Shown one piece after another: positions 35,729 to 46,064 of a stretch of 64,000 nucleotides of DNA (positions are counted from its first letter, which is position 1; each line of letters starts with the position of its first letter). The notes beneath the pieces were generated by a model. That model was not told where the DNA came from. It made no database searches and worked only from the letters and a program-made list of their open reading frames with translations. Source of the DNA: Cercophora sp. LCS_1 (lineage: Eukaryota > Ascomycota > Sordariomycetes > Sordariales > Lasiosphaeriaceae); NCBI GenBank assembly GCA_036250225.1, contig JAPZLL010000043.1:186001-250000 (forward strand). Direction: 5' to 3'. The translations under genes and the position numbers were made by a program.

Positions 35729-36939
35729 TCATGCCCATTTCGCCTTCAATGCATCATACTGCGTCTGATTGATAGGCAGTACACTGCCATGCCTCAAATT
35801 TGCAGGCCACCCACCCCTCCCACTGGCCGTCCAGCCCGTATTACTCTTGGGATTCGAACTCTCGTACGGTCGGTACCCATCCCCGCCGTAGTGGTCCAGC
35901 AGCAGGTGCACCTTTTTCGGGTCGACATTGTCCAGATACGCCGTTGGTCCTTCGACGCCGCTTTGGATCGTCGCGCTGTCGCCGCCCGGTCGGGTCCACG
36001 TTCCAAACAAGCCGGTTGTCGAGACCTCGACGAAGACGGTCTTGCGGGTTTCGTCCTTCATGAAGCGGAGAAAGTTTTGGCCTCCGTCATCGAGGGGTAG
36101 AATGTTGAGATCGATGATGTTGGTGGGTGCTTTGTCAATGAGGGTTTGCGGGGCTGTAAAGGTTTTGAAGTCGGAGGTGTAGGCGTAGCGGATGCGGATG
36201 TTGGAGGGGGAGCCGGTGTGCCGGGGGTCTGAGGTTGGATACTAAAGAGTGAGCGAGCAGATGGTGAGACAAGGGAGGGGAGAGGCTTACGAATTTGGAG
36301 GCCCAGTGGACGAGGTATTGACCTGAGTCTGGGGTTAGTTGTTTGTGTGAGTTGAGGTGGGGAGAGGTTTTGTAGGATACCTTTTGCGGGATCCCAGATT
36401 GCTTCGGGAGCCCAGACCATGCCTGCTGTGTTGTCTTCTACGACGACAAGACGCTCGTTGACCCAGTTGATGAGATCGGTGCTTTCCCACACAAAGATGC
36501 CCCTTGAGCCGGTCCTCTGGGCGGCATCCCAGGATGTTTTGCCAATGTGTAGGTCGGTGCCGATGATGTACCACTTCTTGCCGGCGTCACTGCCTCCGCC
36601 TGCAATGATCGTGGGGTCCCTCACGCCTCCGGTTCCCTTGGTTGGCCTCACGATGGGCTGCTTGCGGTTCAGGGCCTGCAGGGACAGCGCGTTGTTGCCG
36701 TTGCTGAGGTAGAAGTAGACGTATGGATCGGCACCGAGGAAAAAGACTCCGAGGTAACCAGCGTAGTTGTCCGCCCGCTTCATAACCCCTTTGTTATCAT
36801 TGTTCCTCACTGTGTCGAGAATTCTCGAGAGATCTTGGACCTTTGGCAGGTTGTCGAGACTGAGGGCCAGGCATGAGGACATGAACCCCAAGATGGCCAC
36901 GACGAACCTGAAAGGGGTAGTCTGCCGTGAGCGTGCCAT
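35729..36939 (-). CDS. Secreted GH43 glycoside hydrolase (arabinosidase/xylosidase type)
   Basis: Three exons, 36939-36381, 36322-36291 (only 32 nt) and 36241-35729, give 367 residues. The ATG at 36939 gives a signal peptide (FRFVVAILGFMSSCLA). An in-frame ATG at 37125 would add 62 Pro-rich residues and bury that signal, so I reject it. Family blocks of the five-bladed propeller are YLGVFFLGADPYVYFYLSNG, GVRDPTIIAGG, GKKWYIIGTDL, IFVWESTDLINW, VWAPEAIWDPAKG-QYLVHWAS, and TAYLDNVDPKKVHLLLDHYG near the end. The Asp in the RDPT block and the Glu in APEAIWD are the best candidates for catalytic roles. GH43 enzymes of this shape act on arabinan or xylan side chains; substrate is not determined. 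It is transcribed in the same direction as the SNM1-like gene upstream of it. Confidence 0.88.
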
Positions 36940-37632
36940 GGCCGTTCGGTTCCAGCACAGCGTGTCACAAGATATGCGCTTCTCGCCGGTTGGGGGCTGA
37001 CATTCCTGCAGGCCCTCGACACGACCGGGCTGGTGGGAAGGAGGGGGCTGTGGCTTGCAGGAAGGAAAACCCGGGAGATCGGCTGGGGGATATGAAGGGG
37101 TAGGGGTTGAGAAAAACACGGGCATTTATACAAGAGGTAGACTATTCTCAAATACAACCTGTGTGTGTGTATTGGCTCCACACACTTTGCTCGGGGAATT
37201 CGGGGTTACGGGGTGACATTTAGCCAAAGATGCCCTTTGAGATGCGGTCGAGTGACCATTGCTGGCTAAATGATGATTGAGTCGCTTGTCATAAGGCACC
37301 ACGGAGAGGGCGGACTTTTTCTGAGAAAGGATGGAAAAGCTACCTGCGTGGTAATTGCTGGAATTAAGATTTTGCGAATGAAACGCCCATGGGTATGTTC
37401 TGGTGTTGGAGTTGCGTCTTGGCAGTGTCTGCTTGCCAGGTTTGTGGAAGAATTGCGCTGCAAGCGCGGTACTGTAGTATCAACGGTCAGTAATTCATGC
37501 GGAGAAAAAGCCGAGAGGAAACACACACCTCGTAGCTTGATATCCCAAGACTTTGGTGGCCATCCGATGCGCCATCATCGTATGGTGTGAACCCCTCTCC
37601 ATCGTCGAGGCAGGCTGCCGTCATTGGTTTCT
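36940..37632. other. Intergenic, 693 bp
   Basis: This is the promoter of the GH43 gene and the 3' flank of the SNM1-like gene. A TATA-like element (TATAAAT, minus strand, 37130-37124) lies about 185 bp before the GH43 ATG. A CTGGGG that fits the SYGGRG core of the carbon-repressor CreA site is at about 37083-37088. Both are short motif matches only. Confidence 0.45.
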
Positions 37633-39773
37633 CTATTCCTCGCCGAGCTCCTGGTCGACAGTGAAGTGGTTGTCACTCGTGCAGATCAAGTTAATCTCTG
37701 CCTCGGGATCTCCGTGGACACTCTGGAGGACTGCGTGGAATGCACTGGCGCGAACGTTGTAAGCTTGCTCAGAGAGTACCGAGGCTTGAGAATTCTGGAG
37801 ATACGTTATGTCTCGCGGAGTATGCCGTGAACCGTTTACATCATCTGCGGCTTGGTTCTGAGTGATGATTGAAGACGAGACTGGCTGCTCGTGTATTAAA
37901 CTTTGGAACGGGTCCTGAAGTGAATTGCCCTGGAAAGAAGCTGAAACAGTAGTGACTTGACTGTCATCAACATCAACAGCTGTGCGGATGTCAATGGTCT
38001 GTCTCATTTCCTCCAGGATAGCGTCATGTCGAAAGACATTTCCCGAGCAGTGTTCTCCAAACAATCCCTTAATGCATATGCCTGAGAAATCGTTAGTAGT
38101 AATCGTAGGAGTATGTTGTGCGTGAAACAAACCTTTGTCCAACCACACTCGAGGGTCAACCGTACAAGGCCAGACATCGCTGGGTTTAAAAGTGTCAAGT
38201 AGGTGGCAAAGCTCCGGATATGATGAGTGACGGGAATATGGAAAAGTGATGACCTTGGGTAAGCCACCACTGTTCTGGTTCTCAACGGGACCTTCACTCT
38301 CCTTGAGTTGGGCCACTATTGCCTGGAATAAGTTTCCGATGCCTGTTTCATTCTTATCCCCAAAAGCCGTCATATCGAGGTTGAGTGGAGTTTGGCGGTT
38401 GCTGGCCGTGGCCTGGGCAAGAAAGAGACGAACTTGTTCTTTGAGCTGACCCGAGAGCTGCTCATCACCACATAACCTAGTAACATGAGCTTCGAGTGAG
38501 AAATGGGGGGGCGGGATGTACCAACGCTTCAAGAAGTTGTCCAATATCAGCAGGCAAGAGGTAGTCGAGCTCCGCGTCGCGGTTTAGATCATCTCCCCCC
38601 CCTCCTACACCAATCTCTGCCACCTCGAGGCCACCGTGTCGAGCAATTATGGGCTGGATTCGGACAACGGGCGAGTTGAGGACTGTTTGGCAATAGTTAC
38701 CCTTCTCGCAGCTGTGAAGGCGGACACTCTCATCCGTTGTTAGACAGCCAGCGTGGTGCGTGTTTCCACACATGAAGCCCATCAGTGCCGCAGCTTCCCG
38801 GGAGAAGTGAAACTGAGTGCCAAACTTTGCCGAGTCTTTTGCAATGAGAGAACCATAGACCAGCATTTTGTAATCGTCAACGTGAATCTGACAATGTTTA
38901 GAAGACATCCATATAAGTTTGAGCTCAACGCCAACCTTGGTATTAAGCGCCTTGGACAGGGCAATCCACACATCTTCATATCTGACTCAAGGCTTAGCAT
39001 TGGATCAAGTGATGGGGTGATGAGATAATACCCATATGTCCATGCTTGGAGGTGGAAGATTGTGTCCTTTTGGTACCTGGCCACGCTTTGCAGCAGCTCT
39101 CGAATACCCTCTGCTTTAGAAGGAAACGCAACGTTGTCGATGAACGAAGTGTCAAGATAAACAGTATCGAGTGTCTTCAAGCCCGATGTAAACTCTATCA
39201 TCGGTGGTGATCTTGCAATCGCATTCACAAACCATGGCTCGCTCCTGATGTCGCCCGTGTAGAGAGCAGCCTTACCGTGACCTTCAAAGACTATGGATCA
39301 TAAGAAGCAACTCTTGGCTCCAGGACAAAAGACTTACGGAACATGACGGCGCCGGGGCAATGGTTCGCGTCAAAGAGGGTAACTTGGATCTTGTGACCCG
39401 GGGCGAGCTCCAAGACAGTGGGGGTTTCCAGGGGCAGGGGTTTCTTGGTCGCTGTCAGACGGTTTCAGCGCATGCCCGATCTACCGCGACTTACAAGCAG
39501 GTTCTTCAGATGTTTGTATCTCTGCACACGAGCTTCTAGAATTCCCTTGGCATAGTTGATACGACAGGGGAAACGTTCAATTCGCAAAAGCATCTCCTTG
39601 GTTGCATGCGAGCAATAGACGAACGGCGACCGCAGACTCTCCAGACCCGCCAGATGGTCACTGTGAATATGACTGAGAAAGCATGCGAGCGGAGGGGTGC
39701 CATCGGGCTGTTTTCTGAAAAAGTCCACCCGTATGTCGGGGAACTCCCCCATGACACCCTTGAATGTCGACAT
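37633..39773 (-). CDS. SNM1/PSO2/Artemis-type DNA repair nuclease (metallo-beta-lactamase)
   Basis: Seven exons: 39773-39495, 39443-39338, 39290-39032, 38981-38936, 38887-38526, 38476-38133 and 38081-37633. They sum to 615 codons (614 residues). The metallo-beta-lactamase motif FLSHIHSDHLAG (H35, H37, D39, H40) is followed by DANHCPGAVMFLFEG and ALYTGDIR, then the beta-CASP/DRMBL part (LDTSFI, FHLQAWTYGYEDVWIALS, IHVDDYK). Members are 5' exonucleases or hairpin endonucleases acting in interstrand crosslink repair or end processing; the short form without a zinc finger is closer to Artemis/SNM1C-like fungal proteins. The last ~200 residues are low-conservation. The 48-nt (38935-38888) and 51-nt (38132-38082) introns are stop-free multiples of three; homologous spacing supports removing them. 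The first intron uses an AAG acceptor. Confidence 0.88.
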
Positions 39774-40156
39774 CGTGGGCGCCCGTGGTCGCGCGTGTGG
39801 TTGGCTGGACGGAAGTTCGTTAGAGGCTTGCGAGTGATGATCTAGAACTGCGGGAAGCCGCTGGTGCTGTCGCCTAGCCGAGCCCCACATGGCGGGGAAG
39901 GTGGTGTGGGGCGATCTGAACCCTGCTCCAGCCTCCCGCTGTGGCACCGGCACTACCTTGGTGACAAAGCGCGGGGGCGGGTCTTGTTTCATCTCAACAC
40001 CAAGGCCACGACCGACGACATGGCGCGACACAGGGGCAGCGGGCTGTTCGCATTCTTCACCACGACTTCCCTTCCCATTCTGTGATCCCATCACTTTTTC
40101 CATGCTATTCTCAACTTAATACCGGTAGTGCGATTCCTTTCCCTTCTTCAACAACA
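39774..40156. promoter_or_regulatory. Shared divergent promoter, 383 bp
   Basis: The SNM1-like gene (minus) and the P450 gene (plus) start 383 bp apart, so their promoters must overlap. The P450 side ends in a pyrimidine-rich CCCTTCTTCAACAACA leader. I see no convincing TATA box. Confidence 0.6.
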
Positions 40157-41843
40157 ATGACGGCCGGCCTCAGCGCGCAGCTGTTTGAGCTGCTGACACC
40201 CGGACGCATCGCAATTGTTGTCTTCTTTTTGATCGTCGGCTCTTTTACCGTCGACTATACATGGCAGCCACGATATCCCGGCTCCTTGCCCCGGGTCGGC
40301 TTCGGCGGCGGTGTCATTGGCAACATCAGAAATTGGGCCACTTACCTCACACATTTCAACAGCTGGGTGGAGGAGGGCTACGCCAAATACACAAAGCACG
40401 ATCGCGCATACGTCATTCCTTCGGCGCCGAGTCGTCCACAGGAGATCGTCATCCCTCAATCGCAAGCCGCATGGCTTCTTGAGTTCCCCGATCGTCTCGT
40501 TTCCGCAAAGGCAGCGCACGCCGACGTCTTATACAACGATTACCAACTCCTCGGCATCGACGACCACCTCTCGATCACATCCGTACACAGACACCTCCCT
40601 CGCAACCTCGTTGGGCTCCTCCCAGGTATTCAGGATGAGGTACACGAGAGCATTGACGCTGCCCTCGGGCTCGACACGGAGAATTGGAAGACAGTTAACA
40701 TCTGGGAGGCGTGGCTTGCCATTGTACCGCGCGTTACCAACCGCATGGTGGTGGGGGAGGAGTACTGCAAGAACAAAGCTTTTCTCGACCTCCAAGTCAA
40801 GTTCGCCGACACTCTTGTAACCAACAGCTTCATTCTCAACATGTTTCCAAAGGTGGTCCTCCGTCTGGTCGCGCCCCTAGTCGTAATCTCGAACTGGCGC
40901 ATTTGGCGCAAATCCTTCGGCATCATTGGCCCATTGATAGAGCAGCGATTACGCGACATGGAGCGCAAGGCCGCTGGTGACGAGGAGTATGAGGCTTGGG
41001 AACCCGAGGAATGTCTGTTGACATGGATGATCCGCCAAGCCCAGGCTGACGGGTGCGCGGACAAGGTTGACGCATCGCTGCTGTCTAAAAGCATACTGCC
41101 GGTGGAATTTGCAGCCATTCACACAACCGTTATCACAGGCCACAACTTGCTGCTTGACCTCCTGGCGGCCGACCCAGAGTTGGGGTGTCTCAATGTCATC
41201 CGCAGCGAGGCTGACCGCGTTTTTGCTGAGCAGCCGGCGGGATACTGGACCAAGGACGGCCTTTCGCGATTGCACCGAACCGATAGCTGTATCCGGGAGA
41301 GTATGCGGGTAAGCCACTTTGCGAAAGCCCTGACGCATCGCAAGGTGGTGGCCAAGGAGGGCATCACCAACACAAAGGAGGGATGGCATATCCCATACGG
41401 CTCGTTTCTGATGCTGGATCTTGCCGGAACACATCACGATGCGGATATATATCCCGAGCCAAACAAGTACGACCCATGGAGATTTTCAAGAGTAAAAGAG
41501 GAGTTTGACGCCCGACCAGAGGAAGAAAAGAGCATCGAGGAGGCTTTGAAGATAAAAAGGCTAGGGATGTCAACAACAAGCGACACTTTTCTACCCTTTA
41601 GCCACGGGAGACATGCCTGGTACGTTATTTCTATTCCATCCCATGTCATGGCTCCCACTAATTCAGTTCAACAGCCCGGGAAGGTTCTTTGTCGCCCACG
41701 AACTCAAGATGATATTGACGTATCTGGTGCGGAACTATGAGATCAAACCGATCAAGGAGAGACCAAAACCAATGTGGATCGGACAAACGGTCATCCCGCC
41801 GGTTCAAGCTACCATGGAGATTAGAAGGCGGAAAGCGGTATGA
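40157..41843 (+). CDS. Cytochrome P450 monooxygenase (ent-kaurene-oxidase-like group)
   Basis: Two exons, 40157-41619 and 41675-41843, give 543 residues. A membrane anchor (IAIVVFFLIVGSFTV) lies at about residues 16-30. The heme loop FLPFSHGRHACPGRF is rebuilt exactly across the intron and has the FxxGRxxC pattern with Cys488 as heme ligand. The K-helix ExxR is ESMR, and the PERF-like region is DPWRFSRV. The I-helix reads FAAIHTTVITGHNLLLDL; the AAIHTT form, in place of A/GGxxT, is shared with the fungal group that includes ent-kaurene oxidases and CYP68-like enzymes. It is an ER-bound oxygenase; the substrate is unknown, and no terpene synthase or other secondary-metabolite core gene is nearby. 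Confidence 0.92.
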
Positions 41844-42364
41844 TATCGCGGGCGATCATTTTACGAGTCTTTCCGGCCTTGGCAACCTCCTTCTGCCGAC
41901 AGTGATGATGGTACGATACGGTTCGGTAAAAGTTTTGTGATGGCGAGAGACGTCGTTGTGCCTTTCTAGGGAGCCTGGGACCATTGGGCCCTGTTAGAAG
42001 GCTAGATTTGTATGTTTCCATGGGCTGGGGTTTACATCACTGGGAGTCGGGTTGAGGGAACCCTTCCATCTCAGATGAGTACATTGTATAGAACCGAAAA
42101 TACGGTTATGGGTTTAAGGCGTTACGGTGGAATAAGAGTTGGATAACCCGTTTCGATTTCTGGCTTTATCGTCATGGCAAAAAGATGACCGCCTACCTAT
42201 GCTCCGCTCCAATGCACCTACACCAAGTCCAACGCATTCACATCAAGAGCCGGGGAAAGATGAGACATCATAGGTATCAATTTTTCAACATGGTGTTCAT
42301 ACACACAGCTCTAGCACAGCTACGAGTGATTCCCATCATCTCAGTCGCACTCCGCGAGCCGGCT
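41844..42364. other. Intergenic, 521 bp, convergent
   Basis: This lies between the P450 stop and the stop of the minus-strand unknown gene. It is AT-richer and likely holds both 3' untranslated regions. No gene is supported. Confidence 0.5.
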
Positions 42365-44257
42365 CTATCGTACCCCGATCTTGTGCATCCACCTTGATAT
42401 CCTTGATCGCATCCCCTTTTTTGCCGTCTCTTTCTCCCTGCGGACGTTTCGATCTATTTCCGTCGCACTATCTACAGCGCCGTCAAACCTTTGACTGACG
42501 TTGGCTTCAGGGACGGGTTCGGAGCGCGGCTTGCTCTTCTCCCCCAGCGGCCAAGTTGCGCTTGAACGGGCGCCATTGGTCGGTTTCCTACTGCCGTCAC
42601 GCTCGACTCCTTCAGACTCCCTGAGACGCTGTTGCATGTAGGCGGCTCCGGTGCTGGTTGCTCGGTGCGGTCGATTACCGGGGCTCGACACGGGGGTGGT
42701 ACTTCGTGATGGGGGTGGGGAGATATGTTTCTCTGTTGACGGAGGCGGCATAGAGTGACGTTTCCGCTCAGGGCCCCGATCCTCGGATTCCGAGACCTGC
42801 GGGGTCTGCCTGCCGCCCGTCTCGGTTGTTGTTGTTCGTGTCCATGTGTTGCGTCTGGACCGACCCGAGCATGACGGGCTAAGGAGTTCGGTATTGTTGC
42901 GAGTATAATTTGCAGACCATCCGGATCGAAGGGCAACCCATAATGCCGTCACCGAGATCAAAGTCTTGGTCGCGTCATCCACTGCGAGAACAGCACGGGT
43001 CGCCTCAAGTTCGGATGGAAGGGCCATAATCCCACTGTCGCTGCACCCATCGGCCGACCCAAGCGAAGAGCGCTTGGATGACGCCTCTGGTGCAGTGTCA
43101 GCCCAGGCGGCGCACGACGAGGTCATGGAAACTGTTCGACCGGCAGCCCTGTGCGGCGGATATCGTCCATAGCTCGTGGTTACCGAGGTGTATGTGTCTT
43201 GCACCTCAAGGGATGTTAGTGTGAGCGTGGCCATAACTGGATGGCGTCGCGTAAGAGGGCTGAGGACGCTAAAGGTGAAACGGGCTTGCTGATTTGATGG
43301 CGATGCCGGGACAACAGAGTCTGATTGCGCGCCGGAAGCCGCACTGCTCGACATGCTCCTACGAGCCCACCTAACCGTCGTCGAGATTCCGTGGATGTCA
43401 GTATGGACAAAGTCGAATGACCCACTTGGGAGAGGTTTGGCGACCCAGACTGACCCATCCTCCAGAACAATCTCGGCCTCGTCCGAGTGTTTCAGCGGGC
43501 TGTAGACAGCAAGTAGCATTTTGCTCTCCCAGTGCTCATCACCCTCATGATCCGCGTCAGACACAGCACCGTCGTCGTCCCTCTTCACCAGCACCATATC
43601 ATCATAACTGAGTTGTCGCTTGACGCCAAAGATACCCGGAAATCGCTTGGCCAAACGCGGAGTTATCACAGGACCTGCTATCCGCGACGACGGGTATACT
43701 TCCAACACCGGGCGAGACCTCCCATCATCCGAAACTCTCTGCAGCTGCAGTAATAACCTGGGCAAAACCTTTTGCATCACCTTGGTCTTGCCAAGACGTT
43801 TGGGGGCTGGGTATCCGAGAAGGAACTTGGTCGACGTGTGCGGCGCCCGTCGTCGGCGCCTCGTGCCCCTCGTGCGCAAAGACCTCGAGAGAGGTCCATC
43901 CGTAGAAAAGACGGTTGCCTCGCTGAGCTCTGACTCGGAAAGAAGGTGGTCCTCGTGCATCACGGCGGTGGCCCTGTCCTCATCACCATCGTCATTGTCC
44001 TCCTCCTCGACTTCCTGGAAGCGAACCACTGGCTCGGGGGTAGCTATTTTGCGGGGAATGTAATCGGACGCTGGTCTCTGTCGTAGGACGGATAAGGTGG
44101 GGCCATCAACACCCTGGGATGCGCGGGGTTTTGCTGGTGTGAGGGCGGATCGCAGGAGAGGGGATCGTAGGTTTGGTGGTGCCTGAGGAGAGGCGGCAGG
44201 AAGCGGGCGGGTGGAGTATTCATGGCCGTGAATGCTAGCCCCTGAGTGCAAAAACAT
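42365..44257 (-). CDS. Conserved fungal protein of unknown function, 630 residues
   Basis: Single exon; the ATG at 44257 is the first in frame (the frame upstream reaches only a TTG). Residues about 1-130 are disordered, with an acidic run (EEEDNDDGDEDR) and a basic run (RTRGTRRRRRAP). Then comes a folded core of about 180 residues: FLLGYPAPKRLGKTKVMQKV, LPRLLLQLQRVS, RPVLEVYPSS, and AEIVLEDGSVWVAKPLPSGS with FDFVHTDIHGISTTVRWARR. A further short block (FTFSVLSPLTRRHPVMATLT) follows, then a Ser/Thr/Pro-rich tail. I recall this core as widespread in filamentous ascomycetes without a named function. One hydrophobic stretch (TKTLISVTALWVALRSGW) could be a membrane segment or core helix. No enzymatic motif is seen. 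Confidence 0.8.
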   Translation of the reverse strand: MFLHSGASIHGHEYSTRPLPAASPQAPPNLRSPLLRSALTPAKPRASQGVDGPTLSVLRQRPASDYIPRKIATPEPVVRFQEVEEEDNDDGDEDRATAVMHEDHLLSESELSEATVFSTDGPLSRSLRTRGTRRRRRAPHTSTKFLLGYPAPKRLGKTKVMQKVLPRLLLQLQRVSDDGRSRPVLEVYPSSRIAGPVITPRLAKRFPGIFGVKRQLSYDDMVLVKRDDDGAVSDADHEGDEHWESKMLLAVYSPLKHSDEAEIVLEDGSVWVAKPLPSGSFDFVHTDIHGISTTVRWARRSMSSSAASGAQSDSVVPASPSNQQARFTFSVLSPLTRRHPVMATLTLTSLEVQDTYTSVTTSYGRYPPHRAAGRTVSMTSSCAAWADTAPEASSKRSSLGSADGCSDSGIMALPSELEATRAVLAVDDATKTLISVTALWVALRSGWSANYTRNNTELLSPSCSGRSRRNTWTRTTTTETGGRQTPQVSESEDRGPERKRHSMPPPSTEKHISPPPSRSTTPVSSPGNRPHRATSTGAAYMQQRLRESEGVERDGSRKPTNGARSSATWPLGEKSKPRSEPVPEANVSQRFDGAVDSATEIDRNVRREKETAKKGMRSRISRWMHKIGVR

Positions 44258-46064
44258 GGCCAAGAGCCGGTTGCCCTGTTCGGGCCTTCCTCAATCTACA
44301 GAAAGCAAATAGGTGTGAGTGCCAAGCAAGGTTGGCGGAAGGACGAAGCCGGCTCCGGGGACAAGACGGGCCCGGGAGCTGGGGCTCGTGGCTTTCGCTC
44401 CGGGAATGCGGTCCCGGGAATCTGGGACGGTCTTGTCACCCCGCCAGCAGAGTGAAGCACGATAACGCAAGGAGGCTAAGCCTCTGAAAAAGGGACGGCC
44501 GGGCTGCAGATATAACTACAGCAAGTCGACAACAAGTGCTATAGGCTGGCAAATATCCGGACAGAAAGCTAGAGTGTCCGCCTCAGCTCGGGGCGGACGG
44601 GGCGAGTTGGGCGGCTCCGTTTTGAACTTGAAAGTGGTCGCGCGGCGCCAGCCTGCAGCTTTCGTCCCACAAGCGAGCGTCGGGACGAGTCGGGGGTGAA
44701 GTCTATTTTCGAAAACCAAAGGCGCGGTATAAGAGGCGGCACGAAGGTTGAGAAAGGGAAATGGCGTTCGTCGTCGGTCTCGTCTGTCGTCCAGCCGAGC
44801 AGTGTCGAAGAGAATCAGAAAAGGAGAAGGTTGAGAATGGGAGATGAAGTGTGAGGAAAGGAAGTCAGGCTCTCCTTGGCTTCCTCGCACCAATGAATTG
44901 GTCACTAATCGGGCAGACGGCGGTGGGTTCCACAGCAGCTAAAAGTCGAGTGGGTCCGGAAGTTAGATCCTAGGAGCTGGAGCTGGAGCTGGAGCTTTGG
45001 AGCTGGGTTCAGTTGAAAGGCAAAGTGGATTCGGGCCACAATTGCGCCGCGACACCGGTTTTTCGCGCGAACAACGCTGCTGGCCAGTGCGGGATTCGAT
45101 CGAAGCTGGTATCGTGAGTCGCTAGGGTGACCAGATCGAGCCCAGGTGACAAACCGGTTAGAAATCGCTAGAACGGTTTTTGGTCTTGTTCCGAGGGAGC
45201 CGAAGAGGTTAGGTTAGGTAAGGAGGTGAGGTGGGATTTGGTTGCAGTCCCTTGAGAGGCAGCACGCTACTTTATCCTGTCCTGGGTCCTTGATCCCGGA
45301 TTCTGTGTTGACAAACATCGAGTCGAGACCAAGCTGGAACTCAGCAAGGAAACCATCATACGTCAATCGCAGACGAGCTGTCACGGGAGCTTGCCGTGCT
45401 CTCCCGAGTTTGCCGACTTCTCAGCAAAAGCGATTATACGCGGGGAATTACTCCAACCCACCACCACACACCGCTTCGGATGCGGTGGCGGATACACAGT
45501 ATGTAGGTAGGGCTGGCTTGCATCCCCGCGCCCATCGGACTGCAGAGCAACCCCGATTACCGATCCATCGGGAGCTTGCTTTCCTCCAGACGCGTCCACG
45601 TCGAACCCTAACCCTGGCTTTACCCTCCATTCCCACATTTCCTCCCTACAAACAGCCAACACTTACACCCAGCAATTCCAACAGTTTGGACGGAAAGAAT
45701 ATGACGTCTTTCTGTGTGCAATGCCGAGAAAGGGGTTCATTGACTCTGTTCATGTTTCCTGGCCAAGTTACTCCAGGGTTCGTTCCCACGTGTTTCTAGA
45801 GGGCCTGGTGCCGTGCCAAGACACCCCTCGGCAAGCTCCTGCGGCTTGCCGAACCAATGTGTCGCGGCTTAGTCCATCCAAATATTGGCGACGTCACATC
45901 CACACAACCTCCTGTTTGATTCCTGGAAACAACAACGGTACCTTAATCTAGACGACTTCGCGTGTCTGCAATGCCTTGGAAACCGAGTCGCCAGACTTGA
46001 TCTTTTCTTCTCGCACCTCATCGCATCCCGTGCCTTCTTGGGTTGGCGTCTGCCCAAACGGGAA
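44258..46064. other. Intergenic, 1.8 kb, divergent
   Basis: This separates the 630-residue unknown gene (minus) and GPI18 (plus). It holds four tandem copies of GGAGCT at 44973-44996. ORFs on both strands (largest 185 codons, 45242-45799) have no recognisable content. Promoters for both flanking genes are expected here. Confidence 0.5.
44973..44996. repeat. (GGAGCT)4 tandem repeat
   Basis: Four exact copies, with a fifth partial copy after a TT interruption, lie in the divergent promoter region about 715 bp upstream of the 630-residue gene. Confidence 0.9.

Noticed and set aside
36940..37125. Upstream in-frame ATG at 37125 for the GH43 gene.
   Set aside because: It would add 62 Pro-rich residues ahead of the signal peptide that starts at 36939.
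45604..45620. Short CCCTAA-like motif (and GGGTTAGGG near 59085) suggesting telomeric repeats.
   Set aside because: Only one to two units each, with ordinary genes on both sides.
45242..45799. A 185-codon plus-strand ORF upstream of GPI18.
   Set aside because: No recognisable content or signal; it lies in the promoter interval, and the GPI18 start at 46065 is well defined.
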